Assembly (NCBI RefSeq): GCF_014805625.2
Contig: NW_023998415.1
Span: 34,788,447 to 34,852,446 of the forward strand
Source of the DNA: Glossina fuscipes
Taxonomy: Eukaryota > Arthropoda > Insecta > Diptera > Glossinidae
Direction: 5' to 3'
Length of the DNA: 64,000 nucleotides
This document shows, one piece after another, positions 1 through 12,045 of the stretch. A model generated the notes under the pieces. That model had not been told where the DNA came from, did no database searches, and worked only from the letters and a program-made list of their open reading frames with translations. The position numbers and the translations under genes were made by a program. How positions within the stretch are numbered: position 1 is the stretch's first letter; each line of letters begins with the position of its first letter.

Positions 1-1685
1 TACATCGCATCCTGGACGTTCACTTTAGCCAGTACTTTGGTTGATGCGAGCATTCACACTTTACAACGTCAACTACGAAAACACAGATGCCCGGGTAGAT
101 CATTGTTAAGCTCCGTTTTTTTACTGTTAGCGGCGTTGCAATACGCGATTTTTCATACAACTTGTATGAAAAAATTATTTCAAGTCCTTGATCGATTCGA
201 AGCGAACTTTTTTTTTTGACAACTACAGTGATTGAAAGTAGTTTCAAAAATTTGATCAATCAATTGTGTCAGAATACTTGGCTTTAAATGACTTCATTTG
301 AATCCATAAAATGTTGAGCTTTTCCTTATGTTCTTATGTAATCGGTCTACGCGTACGAATGCGCTTCACCCGTTTTCTAATGCTTGCCGTTTAGTCATTT
401 TTGGTTGTTTTCATCAAGTATGTATGCCTTTCTTAAAGCCGCAGATATTTATTTTTCTACTTTATTGATTTATTTATTTATTCGTATTTTTTGTTTTTTC
501 TTTGATTTTTCTGTTCATTTTCATTTATTATATATAACTTTATTTATTTTCCATTTCCTTTACCGTTCCATATAGCCAATCCTGAAAATGAATGTGCTTT
601 ATTCTCTACGCATATAAAGACTGAGCCAGAGTAACTGGCATAATTTTTCCTTTTTATCCTTTAAATCTCATCATCGACTACTCAATGATGGGAAGATGGT
701 TTTGCATTTTGAAAAACTTTTCTATGAAATCGAAGCAAAATTATTGGAAATGCAAAATTTTTATATTGTATTTATAGTTTACTTCCTAATAGAGATGTTC
801 TTCTTTTTTTTTTATTATATTTTTTCTTTTTTTTTTTTTCCTCTCTTTTTTGCACTTTTTCTTTTCTTTCATAATTGCATTGAAAAGAGTTTTGCGCTGA
901 ATAGGAAAAATCTGTGCCTTTAGAAATGCTGGCATTTCATGTTGGCAGGCGGCAGCTCGTCAACACTCGTCTCTCGTTTAGTCAGTGATTCTATTATTCC
1001 AATAAATTAAGCTGGCATTCAATTTTTTCATGGTTAATGGTCAAATGCTTTCAACTGATTTCTTTTTATCTATAGCGCACTTCAGTTAAGTGCTTATGTA
1101 CTGGCCAAGTGTACAGATCTCGTTGCGGTTATATTAATTTTGTTATTACGTTTGCAATACCCAAACGATATGCATTATAAAATTACTCTATATAGCGTAA
1201 AAAGTTTATGTCAACTTTGTCATATGCAGCTATTCGTGTCGTCTGCTATTCCAATTTTCACGATCACGATTATTTGATATCGAAAACAAAAAATAACTCT
1301 TATTGCATATATTTTGTGTTTAAGTTAGAATATAGTTGTTTATAAACAGGCATTGATTAGAAGATTTTCTAACAAAATATATATATATATGTATATATGT
1401 ATACTAACTATTTCGGTCAAAATCGTATAGCTGAGAACAGATATCAATTTGAGATGTTGGGGCGCAACAATTTGTCTCAAACAATTGGTATATGCCCACA
1501 ATTGTGGCATACAACTTTACCGGTACCTATCCTATGCTTGTTTAGGTTAAAAGTTTACATCCGAATATCCGAAATTCGCTCTTAAGCAAACCTAAATTTC
1601 TTATTTACGTTTTATTTGTCCCGCATATGTGTAACTTTCTCCGATACGTAAGCATTAATATTTGGAAAATGTGTACGTTTTTCCG

Positions 1686-1726
1686 TCATTCATTCATTCA
1701 TTCATTCATTCATTCATTCATTCATT
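1686..1726. repeat. (CATT)n tetranucleotide microsatellite
   Basis: About ten uninterrupted copies of CATT, read directly from the sequence. It lies in otherwise unique AT-rich DNA and has no coding context. Confidence 0.95.
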
Positions 1727-1995
1727 GACTTTAAGAATACCAACAATAATTAATTTTTATATAAATGAACGCACGTATACACGTAATTGTAACATTGATA
1801 TAAAGGTGTAATTACCGTTTCCTATCCATCACGCAATTTACTTTAATTTACTAAGAGACAGGCATAAATTAATGAATGTCATGTGAATGAAGGTCTTCAG
1901 GGCCGTCGTAAATTTAATTCATTTCATAACGTTCGCATTCGTTTAAAAAATGGTGTTCCTCCCCTTACACGTACATATGCATAATGGCGGATGTC

Positions 1996-1998
<3 letters not shown>

Positions 1999-2033
<35 letters not shown>

Positions 2034-2066
2034 TCTCTCTCGATGTGTGTGTGTGTGTGTGTATGT
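1999..2066. repeat. Compound (CT)n-(TG)n microsatellite
   Basis: A CT array of roughly 20 units with TTTCT interruptions passes within a few bases into a TG array of about ten units, then a poly-T run. The pyrimidine tract followed by alternating purine-pyrimidine sequence is a compound microsatellite. No function is implied. Confidence 0.95.
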
Positions 2067-3559
2067 GTTTTTTTTTTCTGTGTATGAATATGTTTTTCAA
2101 TTTTTTTAATTATTTATTTATTTATTTATTTTTTCATTTTATGTCAATGAACACCAAATTATTAATTAATATTAACATGAAACCTCAGGTCTTACATGTT
2201 ATTGCATATCAATGAATCTAAAGCAATTCAATTATCACTTAGTATTAAAATTTTAGCCTCATGCGATGAAATGAGTGCAATTATTTTCAATGAATCTAGC
2301 GGTATTTGCGAATGCTTAAAGTGAACTACACTAACCTATGATTTGAACTTGAAAAACAAATCAGTGCAAATTTTATTGGGTATATATAAACACTTAAACG
2401 CAAGTACTTGACTAACTAACATACCAACGGTTACATATATATATCTATATATATATATAGATATATATAAGAACGCTGACGAAAAACCACATGTATTTAC
2501 TCTCCGTAATAACTACTGTAGCTTCGCTCTTAACGGTTAAATTACTCTTTGACACACGTAATGCGATTACTGCGATTATGCCAAGCATTGGTTACATTTA
2601 ATACAGGTACACATACAGGCAGGCAAAAAGGGAGCAAATAATTGTCCTTATGTGCTTTATCCGGACCAACATAATACATGTAATGTGTATAGAAAATGAA
2701 ATATTGCATCCTCCGGGAGGAGATAAAAGAGGCAGCCCTTTTCATGATTTTCCTTCTCGTTTCTTTAGTTCAATTAATTCTTCTCACTTGATCATTTATT
2801 GCATTGAAGTCAACTCAAATAGTGTGTAATAACATCTTTTTTTTTTCTGCAGACTAACCGAAAAAGAAATTTTTATTTTTAATTCCATTGAATTTCTCCG
2901 TCGATTCATCGCCCTTTGATTAGATGACAAGACCGTCGAAGAACTGTCGATAGGTTATATTATATCATCTTTGTTTCCTTTTTTTTCACTTGTCGTTGGC
3001 TTTAAAATTCCCCGCTAATAATCAAATATGATATGAAAAATCGACTATTGATTTGGCAAAGTTTTAAATGATTTGCCACAAACTTATGTCACAAGTTATT
3101 TTAGTGCACTGGATAATTCGATGGGTACATGTTGCCCTGCTTACGAGCGAATAGAAATAATCCGAGTCAATACCTTATCTTCCGACGATTATTTTGAGTT
3201 ATATCCTCAGAAATCAATTGATATTTTGTTGTAAGTGCAAAATTACGGCCTGAGGGGATACCAAGCAACAGAAAAGAGATGCCAAGCAAGACAACATATG
3301 CCACTGATACAATTTGATGAAAAAACCTTGAGCTTTCAAATGTAGCAACCTGTAGGAAATTAATCAATTTTGACATAAATTTAAGACAATAAACATTTTT
3401 TGAAGGAGCTTAAGTTGCAACATTACTTTTTACTTGTTTTCACTTTAGTTTGAATCCTCGAGCGGTTGTGTGACTGACTATTCTCTCGAGTTTCACTCTA
3501 TTCTGCGATTAATACCGTGAACTTCATATGGCTCTTCGGAGGGAAAAATAATCAACAGC

Positions 3560-4260
3560 TATAAGTAAAACAAGTGAAAACATTTTAGTCAGGCTAGGCC
3601 GACTGCTAATCAGCCTATACCAGATTGTCTAACACAATTCTTATTTTTGAAATGCTTATATGGGAAAGGATCTAGAAATAGGCGTAGGTGGTCCAAATTT
3701 GTTACAGTGAATTTTTTTTAATCTAAATTTCTATTATTGGTTAAATTTATATATAAATTTAATTAATATTTAGACTGTTCTAACCTAAAAAGTATCAATT
3801 TTCAGGGAAATATATATGTAGGATGCCATCCAAGAAATAGACCAAGATGGTCCAAATTTGGTATAATTAATTGCTATACCTTAAATTTTTGATCTTCATC
3901 ATGAAGCAAGATGAAGAAAATTAGATCTTTTTGCCCTATCAACATCAATTTTCGTTACATGGGAAGGGGTTTAAAAACTTGCCACAGCCGGTCCAAAAAT
4001 TTTCATACCAATTCAGTATACCGAAATACTATGAGTTGGTTACTTTTGTCAAAAAATTTTGAAAATTGCAATTTTCTCCATTTCAACATAAATTTACATG
4101 AACACATATTAGACGGACACACCGACTTAGAACCATTGCAGAAGCATTTTCTGAATTGATCGATATAATGAAAGTGGGTCTGGTCTGCCTTAAGCGCTTC
4201 TGCGTATTACATGCATCCGCACAAACTAATTATATACAACTAACCGGCTCATAAATCTAA
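3560..4260 (+). repeat. Dispersed hairpin-start repeat, copy A
   Basis: The left end carries ACAAGTGAAAA followed by an imperfect hairpin (AGTC-A-GGC ... GGCCGACT) near 3,587-3,604. The right part has GACGGACACACC near 4,113 and ends in a GCGCTTCTGCGTATTACAT segment near 4,194. Inside, the stretch around 4,020-4,085 (ACCGAAATACTAT ... TTTTGAAAATTGCAATTTT) closely resembles 21,220-21,285 in copy B. The same order of blocks occurs in widespread non-coding interspersed repeats of flies. I see no protein-coding capacity. It is probably a non-autonomous transposable element or a decayed remnant; the class is not established. Confidence 0.6.
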
Positions 4261-7200
4261 CTTAACATAGGGTGTCCTAGAATATTCCCGAAAGATTTTA
4301 ATCTTGTAGACTTGATCAACTAGCGATCGTAAACACGTCGACAATTCATTGGCAAAAATCATTTAAATGAGAGTCCAGGGACATCAATGCGACAACGTGA
4401 TCAGGGATTGGACATTTCACTGGATTCAAAACCTGAAGCTTCCTGACCGCGCACATTATCAACCTTTCTTTGCTAGCCAAAGCGTTCTGACGATTTACCA
4501 TTTACCATATGCTATTTAGATGCATTATGAATCAATAAAAAATTTGAAATTTTTCATTATGAAGTTATGCGTTGTCGATCAAAACTACTTCTGGCATGAA
4601 TTTCGGGAAACAAGTTGTACTTCACATCGATAGCAGGGACAAATTATTTGCCATATTTCTATTTATATATGTTGCGAATACATTTGCAAAATGAAGGCAA
4701 AAATTGGGGAGATGTGGGATATGTAATCCAGATGTTTTCAGTGCTTTGAAAATTACAAGTGCAAACTCACTGCAGCAACTGTAACTTGTAAATGCCATAA
4801 GATTTTGACACGTATTGTTTGAAGGCTGATACCATCCAGCAATTATGTGGATCTGCCAACGTCGTCTGTTGTCATATGTGTGTCAGGCCAGAAAGTTATT
4901 GCTTGATGTGATGCACATACATTCATTGGTTGAAATCTCCGTTTATGTGATATTATGTCACGTTTATTACAGTATTAATAACCAATAATTGAAAGACTAC
5001 GTATTAAGCTTCAAATAAACCTGATTATTTGTCATAAGACACATTAAGTATATTAAGTAAGTAAGTAAATTAAGTAAGATATGAAATATCAAGGATGACA
5101 TGTAGTTACATTTTCGCGCACTAGCAAAGTGAAGTGTTAAAGCGCTTATAGGTCGTGGTAAGCACAGTTGTACACCAGGTATATGTAATCGTAAGATCGT
5201 ACATTAGTTTCGAAGCGTACATATTCATAAGAAGGGTTAAATCACATTGTTTGCCGATGTTGTTTATGTTGGAAGAATCGTGTGGCGAGGGTCGACAAGA
5301 AGAGGAGCAGTGTTTTCATGTAAATTCGACATACATATGGAACATTTGAAACGGCTTAATTTAGTCCTTGAAAGCTTTAAATTGAGAAATTACATATGTT
5401 GCGGAACTCTTTTCTCTAACGTTGCCTGATTAGTGTTACGGATACGGGCAAGCCATTCGCGCTTCACACTTTCATCTCAGATTAATTGGTTTGTTCTCAA
5501 GATAAGTTTATGCAACAACTGGAGACTCAGTAGATCGTTTAATTGCTCTTTCCGCCCTCATAGGTTGGTGTCACAGCTATGGGCTAACTTAGCATTCATC
5601 ATCTTGCTCTTCTTATTGCATGTCATATTTATTTCTTCTTCTTATTATTCCATGTCGTTTTTATTCATCATTGAAATTGACGTAACGTATCTTAACAGAT
5701 ATAGCGTACGTTAGGAACATCTATCTGCATTAAGAAACCTTTGCTTTTGCCTGTGCCTTTGTCACTTAGTCACTTAGTCATGGATAAATACATTAAAAAT
5801 GCTTAAAGGCGGACATCGGTGTAAGTGTTTCGTAAATTTTTTTTTTTTTTATGGATTGGAGAGATACTTCGAGATTTCCCGAATAGCTCGCAAAAAATAG
5901 GGCTCTTGTGTAAAATTTTTAATATGAAATTTCAGCCATTTTTCCGAAACGCTCCAAAAAGCCCACTTGTGGCAAGTTATCATCATCCATCATCTTATTT
6001 ACTTAATTCCTACTACTGTCTCTCTTAAACGATAAGAGATGTATTTAGAAAGCGTTTATGTCTAATAGAATGCATTTACTCACCGAACATGCGATGGCTA
6101 AGAGCGATTCCCAATGTATCAAATTTTTCTGGCAAGAGATTCAAAGTTTGTAATAAAGTTTGTGATATGAATTATGAATTTGGCTCATTTTCTTGGCGTT
6201 TTCTTTGACGTTTCGAACGTGCGATCCTGGCTGCCGCAGATGCAACAAAAGAGCCACTGTCGAGAATAAAATTTGCGAGGAAAAAACATGACGAAGTATA
6301 TGTGGATGTGAAAGAAGACTTTTACATCGCCCGGGGGCTAGGATGAGGATGAGATTGCAAGCTAATAATCAAAAAGAAAAAATAAAAATAAAACCAAAGA
6401 GAGACATATCTCTCATAATATTTTTCGAAACATGACCTTTCAGTTTTTTACAATTTCTTTAAAATATACTCTACACGATTCGTGATATGAGGATACAGTA
6501 GGTAAGCGTGGATATATACGTAGCATCGAGAAGGACTTGAGATGGATTCATTTTATATTAGATCAATTTACTATTGGAACCACCTATGTTTGTCGGTCCG
6601 TCTCGTCTTCGTCTATTCTTGTGTTCAACGTACACTTCCAAACGCACATTCTCGAGGTATTTTAACGACACCGACTAATTTAACTAAACCAAGGACGGAT
6701 GCTATTGAAAATGGTTCGAATTGGGCGTCACCCGTAGAACGCCTTATTTTAAAAAGTCATTATATGAATAACTGTACTAAGCGAAGTGCTGCACGGTATT
6801 TAATGGTGGACCGAGACTAACTGTTATGGTTTTGCTTGTTTACTAATAAAATATTGCCAATATTTTTAAAATCTCTTACGTAATGCATTAGTTGTAGGCA
6901 TGCAGATGAGCCGATTGTCTTTCTTTTTTTTCTTTGTTTAAATGCAAAATAGGCTGGAGAGTTGTTTCAATTAAAGTTACCGCGCAAGAATGACTTCGAC
7001 AAAGAGGCTGTTTTTTATATTTCTCAGGAATTTCATTTCCTCTTTAGTACTGCAATATAAGCTTAATAACTTACCCATATATTACGATACGATTACGTAT
7101 AAAATCACAAAGATTTTCAAAGAAAAAAAAAAAAAAAAAAAAAAAAACGCTTTTTTTAAGCTCTTGCACACACAAATCGAATCTCGAGTTCTTTTGCATT

Positions 7201-8554
7201 TTCAGTATGCACAAAGAAACAAACGTGTATATGTGTAACATATTTCTGTAGGCGTAAGAGAGTAAACCGGTAAAGTTTATAACGGTATTTTCATTTTAAT
7301 AAGATTAAGTCAATGGCATTCACACGAGCGACAATCAGGTGATCATCTGAATTTATCCATGTGGAATCTTGTTTCCGTTCTTTCTATTGTCGTTAAGGCA
7401 ATACTTGCTACTATTTAATATCATTTATTATACGAATTTTGTTAATAATAGATGACCGGGATTTACTACTTATGCATTAAATCGAAAACAAACATTTATC
7501 AAAGGCTTTCCTATCATGACATTTTTTAAGCTTCTATCTCATGGCTGTCAAATAAGTAAGAAATATAAAAATTCATGCTTATTAAAGTGGTTGTCAAGCA
7601 AGGTGCAAAGTGCTTTTTTCACTTTGTTGAGCACACACCACTAAACCTACTGCCATTGGTAAAGGATTTCCAAGAAAGAAAATGAAAGAAAGAAATTGAA
7701 TTTTATTTCTTTTAAATATCTATATAATATTTAGTGGATGGAGGAGTTTTAAAGTGAAATGAAAAAAGATTAAAATGTGAACTTTCCTTAATTGAAAAAT
7801 AATAATGCTTTCGATAATCGTAGCAAAAGATAAACAAGCAATACATGCAAAAAAATTACATTATCCTAACATGCATGCATAAACAAAGAGGGAGAAAAGA
7901 ACAGAAGCCAAGTAACCAACTAAACAACTTTGTAATACCAATTTAATTGAAAATTAATTTTCCCATTTATTCAGCATTTTCATTTTGCTTGTTTCTCTCC
8001 CTCAGATTTTTTTCATTTATTTTTTTTTTATTTTTTATTTTTTATTTTTTTTTTTTGTTAGTTCGGCGAATGCCTGAGCATATATCGCCTTGTGTATCAT
8101 GCGTAAATTTCTCGTAATATAACATCAAAGTTTGTTCGTGATGAACGAAGTAGCAACACAGCCACAGACTTGTGGTTTAACAAGAATAATATTGTGCATA
8201 AAACTTTTGAAAACTTAAATTGTCCCAAAAGAAATTAATTAACAATAGCTTGTAAACTCTTTCATAAAACTTTCTCACATACAGATTGAAAAGTTTATAG
8301 CCTTAAATACATTCGCATAGATTTATTGGAGCTCGTCTCCGTCATTATATTCGCTCATATATTAGAATCGAGGCGGCAAACCTAAGCCCCGGAAAGGGAT
8401 AATTAATTAAGCAAATTACATTAAATGATAAAGTAGACCTCAATGAGAGTTGATTGGCCTAATAATGTTTCTGCTTTTATTTCCCTTTCGTTTGCTATGC
8501 TACTCTTCTTTGAAAAAAAAATTTCGCGTTTTTTTATTACTTTCTTTTTTTTTT

Positions 8555-8640
8555 TAATATATATATATACATATATATTACATTTTAATACCCCTTCACA
8601 CACACACACACACACACACATACACACATACAAACACATA
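8555..8640. repeat. (TA)n and (CA)n microsatellite cluster
   Basis: A TA tract containing a single C (pattern TATATATACATATATA) is followed after about 20 bases by a (CA)n array at 8,597-8,620 with short TACACA variants after it. Read directly from the sequence. Confidence 0.95.
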
Positions 8641-8993
8641 ACAGTTAACGTTACATCGAATAGTTGCAGGACAAGTGGCAAGGATGCCTTTTTTAGACAA
8701 TCTCTGCAATAAATATAAACCTAGTTTTGTTTTTTCCACAGAATAACGGCTATGTAAACATGACAAAAAAAAAAAAAATCGCACAAAAAAAAAGATTGTT
8801 TTCTCTTAATTCTTACGTTTTTTTTAGGTGGGTTTCGCTGCATAAATTTACAAAAAAAAAAAAATTGAAAAACTCTTATATAGGACTTTTTTTACACATG
8901 AATGCAATCCATTAACTAAATTTGCTTTCGTTTCTTTTTTTGTTTTTTCCATTGCAAGGATCTTCGTGTTATTTTTGTAAATCGCTTTTTATA

Positions 8994-9022
8994 CAGACAG
9001 ACAGACAGACAGACAGACAGAG
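8994..9022. repeat. (ACAG)n tetranucleotide microsatellite
   Basis: About seven uninterrupted copies of ACAG. It does not carry the other blocks of the GACGGACAG-type dispersed repeat, so I treat it as an independent simple repeat. Confidence 0.9.
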
Positions 9023-9338
9023 TAGCGAAACGTAAAGTTGAATGACAGGCGAACTGCTCGCACAAAGTTAATGTTACAAAGTACCGTATGTTTAAATTTA
9101 TATTTAGCTAAGTAACATGCAGTACACAAAATGCATCCATGAAGCTATGAGTGTTTGCTTTCTATGTGAATGAGTGAGTGAGTGAACTTAAATGTTCGCG
9201 CAAAAGAGTTTATAACGTTTAAGTAAATAACTAACGAGCAAACGAACCAACCAACTAACCAACTAACGAGTGTACGTATTCGTGAAACAAGACCATCTAC
9301 CACAATTTCTACCATGTGTTATAAATTATGCTCAAAAC

Positions 9339-9436
9339 AAAAAAAAAAAACAAAAAACAAAAAAATAACCAGCAACAAAAACAAAACGCAAAAAAATAAA
9401 AAAAATAAAAATAAAAAAAATAGAAAAAAAAAAAAC
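9339..9436. repeat. A-rich low-complexity tract
   Basis: Nearly pure A interrupted by single C, T or G bases (CAAAAA, TAAAAA and GAAAAA units). It could be an expanded poly-A tail of a lost retroelement, but no element sequence is recognisable on its 5' side. Confidence 0.85.
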
Positions 9437-10927
9437 GTAGGCCCATTTAAATCTATGCATTTACGAAATAAAGAGATCCCCTTTGTTCAGTTAGAGCGCT
9501 TTTTAACGTTCGCCTCGTAATTTGCATGATTCATTCGCTCATTCTTTCTTTTCCCGGCTCGGCAAACTGGGAAAGTAATATTCTTGAAGCGCACATATAC
9601 AAGCAGACATGCATGCATAATGGCTCGTAAATTGGAAGATAGGAACGAACGCTCGTTCTCTGCAAATAAAAGTTCGGTTAAAAATTTTACATTTTTTGGC
9701 GTTAAATGCATGTGTACTGAATGAGCGCTGCGTTTAGAGCGATGTAAGTAAGTAACTTCAGGTAAGTGTGCATGTTTAAGTATAACCTGAATGTGATGAT
9801 GGTTAGGTAACAAATTTGAGTTATTCGACTATGAACAACTAACGAACACCAACTCGTAAATTAACTTAATTGATTATGTAAACTAACAAGTCAAACAGTA
9901 GCGAACCAAACCCTAACATCAGTGGTAAGTATCAATATATAGATGTATGTACACAATGTCATGCACTGGCATGACATATATACGCTGAACATATGCAAAT
10001 ATAAAATTCAGTTATCTACCTTAAAAAGGTATAAACAGTTTTATATGGGTAGAGTTGGCAAGCAATAATTTATTTATCTTCTTCTTTGTTTTTTTTTTTT
10101 CTTTTTTCCGTTAAGTTACATTTCGGGAATGTTGATAATTTATGGTTAAAGCCTTTAAGTTCTTTAACCTTTAAAACAAGTTTTTCTTTAAAGAAAAGCC
10201 ACTTGCATAAATGTTGATATATATATATATATATGTAAATTTGTTGCAAGAAGTCAAAAGTGTTTCTCAATCTATATGCAATTAATTTAACTGTTGTCAT
10301 GCTTTTCATTTAACCTTTCAAAGTAGTGCTAAGTAGACAGAGTAGTTACATCCGATTTGCAATCAACTAAATTTCGGTGATATTTGTTGATTTCAAATTG
10401 AATCGAAGGCAGCTAGCAATATAAATTATGAGGTTTGCAAGTATTCTGCTTGTTATGTGATCAGAAAGGATCAGAAACCGCGTTTGCTGAGCAACGTGCA
10501 ACAAAAAATACACATAAGTAGAACGCAATGACGAAATGCCAAATAGACCATCACAGGCATATCTTGAACTTAAGATCGCACAAGTATAGGAAAGATGGCG
10601 AGAATCGTCATCTAAGCTCACCATGAGGTAAACAGAAAAAAATTGTCCAAAAAAAAGAAATCAAAGCATTTAATATCTTAAGGACACACGCAGAAATCGT
10701 GCAAGCGTGCGGCATTCGAGCTCTAGGTACTTAGAACCGCGAATTGTTAGCAAATAGTATTGAAATTTCCGAGAACGATATTTAGATATTGATCCTAAGA
10801 AGATGGCCTACCCTCATAACTCAATAATAAATTTAGACAGATTTTCTAAAGAGCCTGCGCTCTTTAACAACCGTCATCTGCTTGCAAATCTCAAAAGCAC
10901 ACTCTAAAGAAGAGATTTTGCTCTAAA

Positions 10928-11020
10928 AGCAATCTGATCATTGCGGAAATTGGGACGTATTTTGAAGATCTTGACCAATTATTCGATAAACAAGGCGTCC
11001 ATATGTACAATACTAATGAA
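10928..11020 (+). pseudogene. irritans-type mariner transposase, C-terminal scrap
   Basis: One frame without a stop reads IIAEIGTYFEDLDQLFDKQG. It matches the C-terminal part of irritans-subfamily mariner transposases, where the usual motif is close to EEVIAETEAYFE followed by KSFYKKGIEKLEKRW. About 31 residues are recognisable of roughly 345. The final ITLEGDYVDE box is not found downstream, and the N-terminal domain and catalytic triad are absent. It belongs with the fragments at 14,030, 30,734, 39,715 and 52,150. It is an old inactive relic. Confidence 0.55.
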
Positions 11021-11924
11021 TATGGCGGAATATTGCGAAAAGATATTTCTTTCTAGCTTACTGACGATATATTAAAAAGCGGGCCGCTTTGATGATCGAA
11101 AGTTGATGATCGTTGACTTTTACTCTGTAAAAAACCTATCAAGTAATCTCATGAAACAAAAATATGTCTTTCTAGTCAACGCTGAAGAATCGATGAGCGC
11201 AGTCTTAGCAGTGCCCGAAATACGAAATCCATACCTCATATATCACACACTTGCTGACTTAAGCCGCTTCGAATTCATTTAATGAAAGAAGGAAAAGAAA
11301 ATAAAGCCAACAAACACATACGTTCTCTTTTGATCGACATACGTTTACATAGAATCCTTTTCGTAATGAGTAACGTATTTTCAAAACTTATTCAACATCA
11401 AAAAGTCATTGTCTAAACAGTTTAGAGCTTACAAAGTTGCTTTCTCGCTTTGATGTCTCGAGTTGGGTGTGTACTTACTTCTCCGAAGTCTTTTGAGATT
11501 AAATCCTCATACCTACTTCCTTCGGAAACATTTGCTTTCTTCAGAATTCTTCTTTAGTTAGACTTAAGCTGTAATGGGAAACCCTTTAACCGAAAACTTC
11601 TTGCTTTTATCCTCTCACAGACCTTTCTAAAGCTGCTCACTTCCGATTATGCTGTAAAAATTCTTTGAAATAAGACATTCGAATACCAGGAACCCAACTC
11701 TCCTGTGATCGTTGGCCTCATTTTTTTTGGAACGAGTCAATTTATATTGCGATCAACACATTCACAGCTTTATCCCAAGCATATGCTTATCAGTGCCGTG
11801 AGTTTCTCTAACACTGCCAGTAACATTTACACTATTTTTATACGTTAATTCTCTCAGACGAAGTAGAAGAAGAACCCCCTTTGAAGCATGAAGGCGGATA
11901 TACTCATTTTATCATAACGTTTTC
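11021..11924. other. Gene-free stretch
   Basis: Slightly less AT-rich than average and lacking large homopolymers. All six frames are broken and no known protein motif was seen. It may be further decayed transposon sequence, since it lies between two recognisable repeat fragments. Confidence 0.4.
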
Positions 11925-12045
11925 AACACCCAAAAGGAAATTTCAGAGATCTTATAAGGTAGATATATTCTTGATCAGCACGAAATTTCGAATTGATTAA
12001 AGCATGTGTATGCATGTCTGTGTGTCTGGTTGATGTTTGTTATTG
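11925..12045 (-). repeat. Dispersed repeat, inverted 3' module
   Basis: In plus orientation it reads AACACCCAAAAGGAAATTTC, then CTTATAAGGTAGATATATTCTTGATCAG in pieces, then a GAATTGATTAAAGCATG segment and TGTCTGTGTGTCTG. This is the reverse complement of the block order seen in the plus-strand copies at 20.6 and 48.6 kb (GACGGACAG, gap, ATATATACTTTAT, GAAGC, CCTTCTGCGTGTTACA). The same inverted module occurs at 58,725-58,830. Only this end is recognisable; the interior further right has decayed. Confidence 0.5.

Larger units (their letters stand above)
1..3559. other. Gene-free AT-rich stretch
   Basis: No open reading frame here has recognisable protein similarity. The short ORFs follow poly-T or microsatellite tracts and look like chance. 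The stretch holds poly-T runs near 790-845, a (CATT)n array near 1,686-1,726, a compound CT/TG microsatellite at 1,999-2,066 and an AT-rich palindrome-like tract near 2,435-2,470. I see no promoter, exon with splice sites or RNA gene that I can defend. Confidence 0.6.
4261..10927. other. Gene-free stretch with simple repeats
   Basis: No protein similarity recognised. It contains poly-A at 7,123-7,147, a poly-T/TA/CA cluster at 8,540-8,640, an (ACAG)n array at 8,994-9,022, an A-rich CAAAA-type tract at 9,339-9,435 and short GTAA and CTAA runs around 9,170-9,270. A 92-codon ORF at 6,542-6,820 is commented on in the findings. The 108-codon minus-strand ORF at 9,487-9,813 has no recognisable domain. 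Confidence 0.55.

Noticed and set aside
8994..9022. (ACAG)n considered as a 3' module of the dispersed repeat
   Set aside because: The accompanying blocks (TATATACTTTAT, GAAGC, CTTCTGCGTGTTACA) are absent on both sides.
9487..9813. 108-codon minus-strand ORF with several His residues
   Set aside because: No domain recognised and no supporting context; length compatible with chance.
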